DNA of 64,000 nt from Girardinichthys multiradiatus (Eukaryota; Chordata; Actinopteri; Cyprinodontiformes; Goodeidae), in assembly GCF_021462225.1 (NCBI RefSeq), contig NC_061805.1, positions 53,140,395-53,204,394 on the forward strand. Direction: 5' to 3'. Shown here piece after piece: positions 1-14,500 of the stretch; position 1 is the stretch's first letter; each line of letters opens with the position of its first letter. The position numbers and the translations under genes were made by a program. The notes beneath the pieces were generated by a model. The model was not told the DNA's origin. It did not search any database and saw nothing but the letters and a program-made list of their open reading frames with translations.

Positions 1-470
1 CAGTCGCCCGCCTGATCTCTGTGTTTTTGTTTCTAATTTAGAGGTGGTGCTGTAGTTGTTTAGGCTTGTTTTCAAAGAAACTTTATCTTTTCTTTTTCAG
101 TTCATGGTGATTTCAGGTTTATGTTCTGTTACAGTTATGTTTCTTAGGTTTGATTAGGTTCTTGAATTTCTGTTTGGTTCCAGTCATGTTTTGTTTCCAC
201 TCCCTGCCTTTGTCAGCCAGTAATCAGCTTCATTCGGTCCACCTGCATCATGCAATCAGCCTCCTTGTTTAACCTGCACCCTGCTCCATATATACACTGT
301 GTCTTTGTTTATTCCTTGCAGAAACATATCAGTTTGTTCTGTTCATGCTTGTTTCTGCCACCACCTACTGAAGTGAGTTTCATTTATTAAATCTTTATTT
401 TCTACACCACTACGCTGCTTCCTGCTCGTCTGCATTCTGGGGTCACATCAGTCTTGACAAATGTACTATT
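1..470 (+). repeat. Possible LTR or retroelement tail at window edge
   Basis: No coding frame is visible. A TATA-like stretch near 289 is followed about 100 bases later by ATTAAA near 389 and a CT-rich tail. That order (TATA, poly(A)-like signal, end) resembles the R-U5 part of a fish LTR retrotransposon. The left end lies outside the window and I found no partner copy, so this is only a suggestion. Confidence 0.25.
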
Positions 471-2388
471 TTTCCTTTGTTAGCTTAACCGCTAGTCCTG
501 GATGTGATGTCATTACACCTGCCTTGTTTGTTAGCCATCTTGTGAGAGGCCATAAATACCTTTAGAGTTCATAACTCCATTCAGAACTATTCACTGAGGG
601 CTGATTACACAACAGTAAGAATCAATTGTCCAGAAGGTTATTGATTTCTAATTCAGCAAATCCTTCTTTAAAATATTATTTTACTTATGTTTTATTTGAC
701 TTTCTGATTTGCATTTTTAACTGGCTGTTGAAAACATACAAACTGTTCTTAATTAGTTTAGTTTAAACAGAGAGCTGAGCCGAAAGCCGATTTATTGTTC
801 GGTCTATGTTCCTATATGTCCCAGATAAGCAGAAGATGATGAGTATTTGGCCTCACTTCAAATTCCCTGAGGCAAACCTTGGTTCTTAAATGGACCTATT
901 CACACTGAACTATGATATCACTGCATTATTTTATTGGTCCTGGTTTATTTCCTTGTTCCCTTTCTTAGTTATTAATTTTCTTATAAATATAGTTCTTATC
1001 TTATTTACTTACTAGTATAGTGAATGCTGAGTTTGTTAATTAAAGGATTTTAACTTGAAGTTGAATTATTTTTGTTATAAAATAATAATAATAATAATGT
1101 AAAAGTCTTGTATTTTGGAAAGTTGTTTTTGTTTGTTCTCTACTTGGACTTTCCAGGTCGGAGTTCTGAGGTAGATGGTCTGTGTGCAGGGCTTGATGTT
1201 AAAGAACACCACAGCTCCATTGTTCTATAACTTTCCTTTGGGATTAATAAAGTATTTTTGAATAGAATTGAATTAATGCCATGCCATATGAAGCTTGGAT
1301 TAACAGGACAATACCAACAGACTGAGGGTGTTTGGCTAATGACTCCTGATCAGGTAGGGCTCTGATTTGTTAGTCTGATAAAGTTTTATATTGTAACTTT
1401 ATTAGTAATTTTATTGATAATTAATTGTTAATTAGAATTATTAATAGCTAAACTTATCAATGTTAACAGCGGTGCTTTGTTTTTTTAGTCTCACTAAAAA
1501 GGTAATATTCTAACTTTATTAATTGTTTTGTAATTAATTGTTAATCATTAATTCTAATTAGTTATAGTTTATAAAACCCAAACCAAATCTATTGTTGCAC
1601 ATGAGTGTCGTTCGTTCAGCAGCTGGAAAATAAAACTAAACTGAAAAGGTGTCACACATTACCATTGTGTTGAAGCACTTTTCTGACACTTATTTCATGT
1701 GTCTTTAATGTGACCCTGCGGAGCTCCAATCAACGCTTGTTTTGGTTCTTTAATGCTGGCATGATTTCTGAAAGCTCACATATTTGCAGCATATTACCAA
1801 ACTTAGGCTGTGATTTGTGAACAACTAGAGGCAGCTCAGAGAGAAGCTCATCTTTGCAGGTTTCAGCTCTGTCCTATCAACCTCCAAGTAGTGATCAGCT
1901 CTTGTTTCTGTATCAGTGAGTTTACCTGGTGCCAGCAGTGTTCATCGGGTTAGTCTTGATGCTGCAGTGATGCGACAGTTTGGGTTGAGAGCGAGTGCGC
2001 CGTAGAGACTGTTTGAGCCTGCGTGATAAAAACCCCTGAAGTAGAAGAAGAAGAGGAAAGCAGGTACCAGCGAGTAAGCTCTGAGCAGGTGAACATTGAT
2101 CAATGATGTTTCAGCGACACAGACACAGTGTTTCTGGATCAAAAATCAAGTCAAAGAACTGATGTCGTCAGGTGACAGAAACTGGGCCAAGCTGAAGCAG
2201 ATGTTCCACCTGAGCTGGTTCCGGTCAGATGCTGGTTTTGATTATTAATCAACCAGCATGTTATTACTGATCAGTCTGATCAGGTTCTCACCTGTAGGGG
2301 GACTCAATTAGCTGACCTGACGCAAACAGCAGCTCACCTTCTGTTACCATGGAAACTACAGCCTGTGTGCGTGTGTGAGGGTGCTCAC
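471..2388. other. AT-rich non-coding stretch, no gene seen
   Basis: I see no convincing exon here. Positions 1238-1275 carry the phrase 'ggattaataaagta' followed by GAATTGAATT-like units, a common 3' tail of fish non-LTR elements. The rest is AT-rich single-copy-looking DNA, probably an intron or 3' flank of the minus-strand gene whose exon lies at 2389-2462. Confidence 0.4.
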
Positions 2389-5300
2389 CGTCACTCTAGT
2401 GGTGGGCGTGTCCATGATGACCCCACTGGGCATGCTCTGTCTGCGTGCTCTCTCCACAGCATCTGTAACACACAGGGAGGATCATGGGAATGTTTGTGGT
2501 CATCAGCAGTCTCAGAGCTGTTGTCCTGACAACTAGCATTGTCATTCATCCCCCTGACGACAGCAGCGGTCACAGGAGTGTGTTTTCTGAGGTCATTTAT
2601 TGGTTTGTGTTTCTTCAGTTAAATCCATGAAATTATTGATCAGATGTTTTAGTAAATATGTACAGAAAACCAGACTCAGAATGAAAGTCAGACTTTCTGT
2701 GGTGATTACTGCCACCTGCTGGCAGCTGGTGTCACTAGGCCTCGTTCACACTGCAGGCAAATGTGGCCCAAATCAGATTTTTTTGGGGGTCAAGTGACCA
2801 GGTCAGGCTGTTTAAAGCTAGTGTGAACGCTCATATCGGCCCGTATCCGACTTTTTCAAGTCACATTTGAGCCACATTCATATGTGGTCCTGAATCCGAC
2901 TCGGATCTGATCTTTTGGAATGTGACTCCAGTGGGAACGACCAAGGTGAATTAGATGTGACTTTGACGTCACTTTCCTTCGCATTCATCACAACTTTGTG
3001 GCGCCCAGCTGGAAACGGTAGCAGTTAGCGAAACAGACGGGAGGCTAGAATAGAACTGCACAGTGAAGAGACAGCAAGACGTTAGAGCTCGTTAATAAAC
3101 GGTGATATATTTTATTCAAGCCTAATTGAAAGGCTCATAGGAACTGTCTGGATGTGGGAATAGTTTATATTGTAAAATTCGTAAACAACCCTTCAAACAG
3201 AGGACTTTAAAATGCTCTCGAGGTTACCGAGCATGTGATGATCCGCCCCTGCTGCACACACTGGATCGCATCAAGTCTTCTGGCTGTGGAGTTGAGAGGA
3301 GAGGCGCCGACATATATGATTAAAAGTTCTGAATAAACTTGGTCTCTGTAAACCTAACAGCCCTGCCCCACCATTGCTGTCTGTGTCTCTGGATCCAAAC
3401 AGTTTGTTGTGCTGAATTGGCAGTCAGATCTCCCTAAAATGGAGAGTTTCACTCCTTTTATTCTCCTTGTTTACTGTTGTGCTGCGCTTGATGACGCATT
3501 ATTGTTCTCATGTGCATGCGGGTCAGTTTGGAGCTGCAACATGTTCAATGTAATGGGAATGAGCACAGAAAAAAATCGGATTACTGGAAAAACCGGATTT
3601 GAGCATTAAGACCTGCAGTGGGAACGTAGCCTAAGATCCAAACGCTCAGGATCAACAACACCTTCAGGTCAGGCAATAAGGGTCTCTACAGCACAGCGCA
3701 AGCAAACCTGAAAAGAGGCATCAGAAAGCCAAAGTTGCACTAAAGGAGGAGCATCGAGGAACACCCGGAGAGCAACAACAGCAAGCAGGTGTGGCAGAGG
3801 ATCCAGCAGCTGACCAACTACAAGACCAACCTCTGTTGTAGTGACGGTGATGCCTCGCTGGCAGAGAAACTGATCACAGGCAGCTGCACTACACCCTACA
3901 TCCCACGGGAGCTTCACCATCACTGTGGAGGACATGATGTGAGGCGCTCACTGCAGGCTGTCAAGTTGAGGAAGGCTGCTGGAGCTGAAGGTATTCTAAG
4001 ATGGGTGTTGAGGGGACTGCGCTGATCAGTTGGCTGGAGTCCTCACCAGGATTTATAACTTTTCTCTGTCCCAGTCCACTGTCCCGCCCTGTCTAAGATC
4101 CTCCATCATTTGCTCTCTGCCCAAGAAACCCCACATTTCCAGCCTTTATGACTACCAGGCACCACTGGTGCAACTAGAATTTGACTGCAGTGTTTGATAA
4201 CTAGGATCAGTTGAAATGTATGGACTTGACTCTGTAACAATCAAAGTCTTTGTAAACACCTATAAGACATGTGTTGTAAATTTGTGGCAATATAAACTGA
4301 ATTGAATTGAAATGATTTGAAAATCTTGTCAAGGCTCACGTCAATCCTCCTCAAAGGTTTCTACCACCCAGTTTGCCTCCAGGGCTAATAGATACACTGA
4401 GGATGCTGCAGCCACAGCCCTCTATGCTGCACTGTCCCATCTAGAACAGCAGGGGGAGCTACATGTGACTGCTTTTTCTGGACTATTGCTCAGCATTGAA
4501 AACTATCATTCCCCAGAGGCTGGTGGACAAACTGAGGGACGCTGGACTACCACATGTGGTCCCACAGCTTCCTGTTCCTGTTAATGGTCAAGAGACATCT
4601 CGGACCTCAGCCTCAGCACCGGCTCTCCACAAGCCTGTGTGTTGAGTCCCCTGCTCTACACCCTCTACACCTCTGGCGGCACAAACCGACACCACAGTGG
4701 TGGGGCTCATCTCTGGGGGGATGAGTCCACCTATCAGGACGAGGTGGAGCGGCGGACAGCCTTGTCCACTGAGAACAACTTGGTCAACATCTTCCGAGAC
4801 CAAGGAGATTATAGTGGACTATAGGAGGACGGACATTTCACCACTAGTCAGCAGCGGGGACTGACTTCTTCTTCCTGGGAGTCCACATCATGGAGGACCT
4901 GACCTGGGTGGTGAACACCTCTGAGCAACTGAAAAAGGCCCAGCAGAGACTGCTCTTCCTGAGGGTTCTTAGGAGAAATAACATCCAGCAGAGACTGCTG
5001 GTGTCCTTCTTTTGCTGCTCTTCTGAGAGCATAAAGACCTACTGCATCTGTGTGTGGTCCACCAGCTGTATGGTGGCTCAGAGAAAAGAGCTACAGTAGG
5101 TCAATAACGTGACCCAGAAGATCCACTCCTCACACTTCTCAAAAGGCCCCCAAAAGCCTAGAACATCATAAAGGACAATAATGATCGGGTCGCGCTCTGA
5201 TCTGGTACCATCAGGCAGACGCTACAGATCCATGAAAGCAAGAACAAGCAGATTCAACAGTTTCTATCCAGCAGCAGCTAAACTCAACACAGTCAGAACG

Positions 5301-8300
5301 TTAAGAAGATGGAACTGAGCTTCTGAATGTGAGAACATGTGCTTTTATTTTAATAGACTGCTTCTGTCTTTTTTTAATGTTACTTCAATTGTTTATTGTT
5401 CTGGGCTGCACGGTGGCGCAGTCGGTAGCACTGTTGCCTTCCAGCAAGAAGGTCCTGGGTTCAATTCCCAACCAGGGCCTGTTCTCCCTGTGCAGTCCAA
5501 AGACCTGCCTGTTAGGTTGGTCTCTCTAAATTGCCCTCAGGTGTATGAAGTGTGTGCATGGTTGTTTGTGTGACAGACTGGCAACCAGTTCAGGGCAGAG
5601 CCCGCCTCCTGCCCATAGACTGCTGGAGATAGGCACCAGCTTCACTGTGACCCGCTATGGAAGAAGCGGTATAGAAGATGACTGACTGTTTATTGCTCCA
5701 TGCATGTGGTCCTTTCAAATAATGATGTCTGGGGAGGAGAGGTGAAGGCACTGTAGGACGCCGTCCCTAGATGACTGGAGTTTGACACGCCTGCCTTGTA
5801 GTTTTGATGACAAGTCATCTCCTATGAGCTTAGGTTGTTTAAATGGACAGCCATGATGTCTGAGCATGTCGAGAAGACCTTCATCGACAGCCTGAACAAC
5901 CAAATCAACCCAAACTTTATTTAGACAGTTTGAGTAAAAGGTGAATGATGAACCACAGATTTTTGACCCGATGGCCTGGTTCTTCTATGTTGGACCGTCT
6001 GTTTGTGTAGCTGCTGTTTAGTTCCTCCAATCTGAACATTCCTTGCTGCACTGGACTGCAGATACCACACCGCTGAGGTTAGAGTCCAATTAGGGCCCAG
6101 TTAAGGTATCCAAAGGTTTGAAGTCCTTCCCTGATGTGTTTGTGTTTCTCGTCCTTCTGTCCTGGTTGGATCCTGTTCAGCTCGAAGCTGCAGAGTTCTG
6201 ATGGCTGACCGTTTATATTCCACTCAGTGAATGGAAACTAGGTTCTGCTCCATATCTGGAGGTTTTCTAGAGACTTCAGTAGGTAGCTTTTCATCTACGG
6301 CATCCTCCCTGGTGAACTTGATGTTGTCCACTGAGTCCATCACTGAAGGCTTCCACTTCTTGGGCTTGGTTTTTGGCCCAGTGTGGTCCACATATCTAAA
6401 CCAGTGGCCCAGTGTGGTTCCATTGTAGGAGTTCAGCTTTCCACTTTATACATGTAAAGAATGGCTACAGTGGGTGAAAGTGGGGATCACCATGGTACAC
6501 CCATGTTTCTGTCTGTAACTGATGTCTGTGTATTTAACGTTTGTGTTGAAGAGACAGAGATCCAACATCAGTACACATCTGGTCTGAGTGAAGTTGGTCC
6601 TGCCTTGTAGCTGCTTGTCTTCTTGGGGACGTTGCTGACTGTTTCCACGGCATCCAGTAGAGGGCTGTAGGTAAAAAGGGGCGTGTCATCAAATGATACA
6701 AGCGTTTCCCCAGAATCCTGAAATCTGTGGAGTTCTGAATGTGATGTGAGAGTTACGTCCAAGTGGGGTTGAAATACCAGACAGGAGCTTAGTAGTGTTG
6801 AACGTAACTGAGTTAAAGCTGTTAATGATGGGTCTCATTGCTGCTTCTTCCCAGTGTATCTTTGAAAGACAATATATGCATGGAATGGTCTCACCAGGGT
6901 ATAATCTGTGGTACCAAACTCCATCAATCACTTTGTCTTTTTCCAGGTTTTGTAAGCGGTCTGTGACCACCTTCTTATGATGTCCCACTGCCTTGTAGGT
7001 CCAAGGGTCAGACAATAATTCAGTGACTTGCAAGACTATCGCAGGAAAGTCACTGCAAACACTAAACAGAGCAGGTGGCCTCGGGTTTCATCTTTCAAAT
7101 ATCTGCTCTGCAGCCCTGACTCATCTCCCTGGTGGTTTTTTAACCAAATTACACCTGGAGGCATGTGACCAAAACAACTCACATGGCATCGTTAGGGACA
7201 TGTTTGGATCTTCAGGCAACAACCACCCAAACATTTAGCTGAGTAGAGCGTCGCGCCAGTGACTCACCTGTCCTTATGGCGCTATTAGTGACCTTGATGG
7301 CCCTAGCAGTGTGAATGTTCTGACTACACCTTATAAGAATATTGCTTCCAACCATGTTCCCAACTGAAGAAGACTTTTGGATGAGAGCTAAAACATCTAC
7401 AAGAAACAAGAGAGGCATTTAGGACTTTTATGACGTGCAGCTAATCAACAGTGAACAGTGACACTGAGGAGAAATCAACGTCTGACCTGTTACTCACCGA
7501 GGTGACCCTCACCTTTCTGAGAAAACCCCTTATTGGAGTCTCCTTCCACCACATAGCCACAGTAACCAGCCTCTGAGCTCAGATTATCAGATTAATTTTT
7601 CTGACATGTCGTCAAGATTAAGCTGTGGATCTGATCCCTGATCAGTCTGCAGACACAGAGTCCAGACCTCTCTTACCGTCATCAAAGTCGGGGTCACACA
7701 TTTGTCTGTCCAATGCCTGATTGTCCAACATTTGTCTGTCCAACATCTGTCCATCCAGTTTTTCCATCGTCTGTCCATCCATCAGTCTTATACATCTGTG
7801 CGTCTCACTGACCGTCTTCTTCTGCTGTGACTTGTCTTCCGTACCTTTTTGGGTGGGGCCAGGAGCTGCTGAGGTCACGTGCAGAGTGTATCTTAGCAAC
7901 CAGATGGTGCAGGTCTCCGCCCTCTCTGCGAGCAGCAGAGGATGAACCTGCAAAAGAAGATCAACTCTTAGTGATTAGAAGCACACTGCTGACATCATCA
8001 GGAATAATCATTTGATCAGCCATAAATTCTGTCTGGACCCGAGTGATTTCCCGTCTCCTGTCTTGTTACTGATCCTTAAAAATGATCCTTGGATGTTTGA
8101 ACAGACCAATCAGATGTCACGCTGATGTGGTTTTCTATTTGGTTCTGGTTTCAGCACGATTTTAAATTCAGATGTCAGCTGCCCTCCAGAACCATCTGTT
8201 CCAGAATCTCCTGATCTGAAAACACATGTCATAGACATATATGTTCTAGAACCACCTGATCCAGAACCATCTGTTCTAGAACCAACTAATCCAGATACAT

Positions 8301-8533
8301 ATGATCCAGAACCACCCTCCATAAATGTTCTGGTTACTTCTTTAAGGTAACTTGTTAGGGTTTGAAAACCTTTGTATTGTTCATGTCTGCTACTTTTCCT
8401 CCTTACATGTCATAGAAAGAGATATAGGTCAGAAGAATGAGTTATGCTTTTATCAGCAACATCTAGGGACTGGTACGAGTCCTAACTCGCTCTATGTTTA
8501 AAATCAAGACACATGAACCCTAACCTTTCTGAC

Positions 8534-8577
<44 letters not shown>

Positions 8578-11500
8578 GAATGTTTGTTGAACTGTGTGTG
8601 ACCAAGCATGTATAAATAAAGAGAGAGGGTGTTAACACTTTATAGTCTGTACTGCAGAGCTACCCTTGCAAGTATAACTGACTCTGTATCGTTCTTACCT
8701 CTGAGTTGACTAAATAATACCTATCATTAATTTGGTCCTTTGAGCCGGAGATTATAAGAACTAAACTGATTTTATCTTTCTTTGCAGTGACTGGAGGATC
8801 TCCGGGAACAGCCTGACATTGAGTTAAGCTCTGCTGCACAGCCGCACCTAGGCCTGGTGGCTGAACGTCCTGGTGTGTGACGTTCACATCTGGCCGGTGG
8901 GTTATCGTCTTACTCGACGCCAGGTGACTCTGGAGGTCCGACAGAGTCACCTAGAAGTCAACTCCGAGGTGAGACAGTTTTAAAATACAGTACATGAGAT
9001 AAGAGTAAGCGCTATAGAAATAAAAGAAGAAAAGTATTTAAAAGTTGTTGGTAGTGTCTCGCCGGTTAAGGACACTGCATTGGAAAGGTTTTATTTCGCC
9101 GCAAAGAAATAATGATAAATTTAGGTAGTTATCTCGCCGTAAGGAGATCAGAAACGACTAGGCGCCGTAAAGTGAACTGGATAATTTGGTTGGTAACATT
9201 TCGCTGGAAGGAAATGAAATTAAGTGTTGTATAATAAGGGAGCTCATAAACTAAACTAGGTCGACCATACATATTTCTGAAGGGACATAAATATGTTAAA
9301 ATACTAACTGTGTGAGTGATGTTTTGTGTGTTTGGAGGACTAAACATTTTGGAAGAATCTTAGTAGGATTCTGCTGGTCCTGTGTTTTCTTTTGCCCAGA
9401 TTAAAAATACCTTTTATCTGGGACATTCATACTCTACAAATATATCTAGGTGAGAAGTTGCTCTGTATGATATAATGTATATTATTATTATTACATATTA
9501 ACCATCATCTCTTAAAAAATGAAAGGAAAAAGTGGGGATGATTGTGTTAAATATGCTTTAATTTGGGAAGATAAGTTTGGTTTTTCACAGAGTGGAAGTT
9601 TGAGTGTAAATAAGTTAAATATTTTCAATAGTTTCAAATAAAACAGTTGATGGATGGAGATGAAAAAAATAAAAAACATAAGAAAAAGATTAAAAAGCAC
9701 AGAGTGCATCAATTAAAGCGTTAAAGAGTTAAAACTTTCCTGCAGGAAGTTTCGTTTGTCTTAAATATTGCGATCAGTCGGAAAAGAAAGGAGTATAGTG
9801 CATGTTATGGTGGACAACTGACTGACTGACTGATAATATTTCTTTGTGCAAAATCTGAACCTATACTAAACTTTTCATCTGCCTCTCTCACACACATACA
9901 CACATATATGGGATTTGAGTTCAACATCTGCGTTTTTGAGTCTGGATTTTAGAAACCTGCCCTTCTCCATGGCTACTCCGCCAGAGACGCTTCTCCAGCA
10001 CGGCCTGAAAGAGAGAGATCTGCCTCTCTGTCTGCCTGCTTGCTGTAAATCACAGTGTGAGTTTCCACCAGAACGAAACTCAGAAGAAGTCTGGACCCAC
10101 TGAGATGGACAACGATCCATGCTGTTTGCAAGAGCCAGAAGAGCGATACACTGGATTTATATTGAAAGCACATCTTATGTGGGCAGAAGAGAAACCGGAG
10201 CAAAGTTTCTTCTTTCTCCCTCCTGGAGAAGTTAAAGTGGACAAAGAATGATTGAATGTCTCACCAACAGACCTGAAGGTCCTGGTTGTTTTTTGGACTG
10301 ATAGAGGACTGTGTGCCTGACAGTCTGACTCTGGAGCGATTTAGAAACTGATGGAGGTAACGTACAAACACACACACATTTGCATAAATCTTTTCATATT
10401 TTCTGCAATGAAGAACGCTTATTAACCGCTGCTCATGTGACGCTTGCTTGACGTTGACAGATATAGCGGGTTAAAATATTATTTTAGGGTTAGAAAAGTA
10501 TCTTTAAAAGGGTGATAACTTAACTCATTTGATACTTTCCAGTTAATTCTTTTAGAGAAACAAGTTCTCTTTTGTCGTGGAATATTCAGGGTCAATTATT
10601 CTAGTTATTAAAAGTTATTAAAAACAGAGGAAGTTACAACATCTCCAAAACTCAGCAGTAACCAAGTGTTTCTATGTTATTCTCAGGACAGATCTCATGA
10701 AGGAGTATTTTTAAAACCCAGCGCATGTTTAAAACCTGATGGGTTTCTCCTTCAGGTATTATTTTCTGTTGTCAGAGTTTATATCCCATAAATCTAATGG
10801 GTAGAGACCTCATTAAAACAGGCTTAGTTTTACTGCAGATGGTCTTCATACAGTTTCTGACACAGTACTTACAGTTTGGTGCAGTTTTTGTCCACAAGTG
10901 TTAACTGACGCTTATGGAAAGTACAAATTCATTGTTTTTCACAGCAGCTGCTGGGAAGAGGTTATATTAGTGTTTTTTTCTTCCCTCTTCTGATTCATGC
11001 AGCGTGTTGATTTATACTGTACCTTATATCAGGTCCTGATAAAAAACTATGAAAGGTTTGGTTCTGCAGGTTCTTTTTTCTCCCTTTGGAGAAAGAAAGA
11101 GAAACCTAATCAGTTCTGTGCTGCATAGAAATATTAAAACACTTGTTGTTTTCTAAGATATAACCAGCTAAAACTTTTAAAACTTTTGAGAGTAATTGGT
11201 TTTGTTAAACACATTTTCCTTGGTAAAACAAACCTTTAAAATGAGAATGAAAAATGGGGTTATTTAGAAAGAATCTGATTGGACAGTGGTACCAAACAAA
11301 AATTAAACTAATCTCATGTTTCCTAAAAGACTCTGCATGAAAAGGCCTTCAGAACCGTGGAGTTATTTTCCACCACAGTACCAAGTTTTTAAGGATGCTT
11401 TTACTTTATTTTAAAACAGATCTGGTTTTTGTTTTTGGTTTTTTTAACATAATGTTTGTCTGAAGCTGCTTATGAACTGTGTTAGAAGCAAATATGATCT

Positions 11501-14500
11501 GAGGTAAATTAGAAGCTGTGAACTAATAATTTTAAATCTGATTATTGTCCAAGCAGAAATAATATATTTAGCCAATCCTTCAATCTCTGCAGAAAGTTAA
11601 CATCATTGTTCAATGCAGTAGTATTCAACTTGTGGTTCCTGGACTCCTGAAGCCTGTAAGCCATAGATTTTGGGTCCATAAAATTATAATACTTAATTAA
11701 AGGTAGACCGATTACCTATTAGAATAGATCTAAGTCAATGATGAGTTCCAGTCATTTGGTGACTTTGAAATGCAATAATACTCAAAATGTCTACTCTGGG
11801 GACACAGATTGGGGTTGAAGAGTTTAGTTTTGGAACCAAGGTTAGGATTTTTATAACAGAATCAAGACAAGTAAAATCCTTTATTTTAGGAAAAGAAAAG
11901 AAATAAAGGCCCTCTTAACAGTAAGAAGATGGTCGGCTTAAACTCCAGTCTCCTTGTTTGATTTCTTAGGGTTAAAAGATTAAAAGAATACATAGGAGTA
12001 CAAAGGTACACAAGGTGATTTCAGATTACTAAGAGATAAAATATTAGAACATTTATCACCACTTGGATTATTAAAGTGGGGTTCTAGTAATAATTATCTC
12101 CCCAACTGTCAAAATTTAAATAGCCAAATTAAAGAAAATGATGTTTGTTCTTTTTGAAACATTATGTGGGAAAAAGTCCAGTTTGGAGACAAGCTTCTTA
12201 TCTTAATTTATGATTAAGTCAAACACTGCAGTTTTGTTTAATTTGGGTATAACATAAAAATGTCAACGCTGACTTTTCTAATTTCCCCTCGGGGATCAAT
12301 AAAGTATCTTTGAATTTGAATTGAATTGAATTAAAATACTTCTTTGCATTTAACTTGAAATTCTGCAATACAGCTGCGATCAAATTGAGTCAAACAAAAA
12401 GAGAATTATAACAATAACTCTCAGAATTGTAGTTATTATTATAGAGTTACAGTACAAAGAATTAGCAAAAGGTTTCAGCATCAGTAAATTTGGATTCATT
12501 TAAGAGAAAACTGTTGCTGTGCTTCTAAATACTTTGAGATCTTTTAGGATTATGTGCACTCATTTTTAAAAAAAGGATCCTGAAGATTGTCATAACAACA
12601 TTGATCAATTATAGCATTAAAAGATATGGCTGAGAAAACATATTCTGAAAAGAGATTGTTAAAAATTTCTTTTAATTCTTGAAGCTTCAAATTTGTTCAT
12701 TTGTTTGTCTTTGATGTTTTGTTTGTTTTGATGGAATAAATGTTTGTTTATATGTTGCATGAAACAATAATCCATGTTTAGAATAAAGTTTCTAAATCTC
12801 AGATTGATTAAAACTTTGAGTTTTCAGGAGAGTTAAGAAGCAGCTTGTTTCTCAGGTAGGTTCATGTTAACAGTTTTGTAGTTTAAGTTACACTAATGTG
12901 GGATGGGATGAAGAAACTGTGGGTCCCGCCCATAGGCTGTCAATCAGAGGTTAGTTCTGCCTGACTCCGCCCACCTACTAGGTTGGTTCATGCCTTTGTT
13001 GTCATGGTAACGCTCAGCACCTCCCTTCCTGAGTTTTAACACTGTTTAAGAGACAATAGAATCAAAATGCTTGTAGTGATTGTTGCCTTAATAACATGTT
13101 TTTTTTTTGGAAAAATAATTATGACTTTTAGATTTATGTGTTTTACTATTAAAAGGTTAATGAAATAGTTTAAACTAGTTTGAAGAATTAGTTTTGCATG
13201 CAGAATCATTGGTGATTTATTAGATTGAAAGTTTCCCTGGTGCCATTAAACTAGCTGACAGTTCAAGATATGCAAAAGTAAGGAATATATTTTTGATAAA
13301 GAATCAGAGTCATGACTTTATACTTGGTGGGAATTATTTATTAGATTCAATTTGTAGGGTTTATTCATCTAAATTACATTAGATGTCCATTAATCTAATA
13401 TTCATCTTCATACAAGACAAATTAGGATGATATGTGACTAATTTCTAAGTGAGACATTGATGAACTGAATAATTAAAGTTTGTGTTTAGTTGTTAATGGA
13501 ACTGAATAGCAGGTAAAAACATCTGGATTTTCTTTATGTTGCTTTCATTAAATTCATAGTCACACATACAGGTCCTTCTCAAAATATTAGCATATTGTGA
13601 TAAAGTTCATTATTTTCCATAATGTCATGATAACATTCATATATTTTAGATTCATTGCACACTAACTGAAATATTTCAGGTCTTTTATTGTCTTAATACG
13701 GATGATTTTGGCATACAGCTCATGAAAACCCAACATTCCTATCTCACAAAATTAGCATATCATTAAAAGGGTCTCTAAACGAGCTATGAACCTAATCATC
13801 TGAATCAACGAGTTAACTCTAAACACCTGCAAAAGATTCCTGAGGCCTTTAAAACTCCCAGCCTGGTTCATCACTCAAAACCCCAATCATGGGTAAGACT
13901 GCCGACCTGACTGCTGTCCAGAAGGCCACTATTGACACCCTCAAGCAAGAGGGTAAGACACAGAAAGACATTTCTGAACGAATAGGCTGTTCCCAGAGTG
14001 CTGTATCAAGGCACCTCAGTGAGAAGTCTGTGGGAAGGAAAAAGTGTGGCAGAAAACGCTGCACAACGAGAAGTGGTGACCGGACCCTGAGGAAGATTGT
14101 GGAGAAGGGCCGATTCCAGACCTTGGGGGACCTGCGGAAGCAGTGGACTGAGTCTGGAGTAGAAACATCCAGAGCCACCGTGCACAGGCGTGTGCAGGAA
14201 ATGGGCTACAGGTGTCACATTCCCCAGGTCAAGCCACTTTTGAACCAGAAACAGCGGCAGAAGAGCCTGACCTGGACTACAGAGAAGCAGCACTGGACTG
14301 TTGCTCAGTGGTCCAATGTACTTTTTTCGGATGAAAGCAAATTCTGCATGTCATTCGGAAATCAAGGTGCCAGAGTCTGGAGGAAGACTGGGGAGAAGGA
14401 AATGCCAAAATGCCAGAAGTCCAGTGTCAAGTACCCACAGTCAGTGATGGTCTGGGGTGCCGTGTCAGCTGCTGGTGTTGGTCCACTGTGTTTTATCAAG

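Noticed and set aside
13849..14178. Minus-strand open frame of 109 residues, repeated in each Tc1 copy
   Set aside because: It is the antisense of the transposase N-terminus and recurs only because the transposon does.
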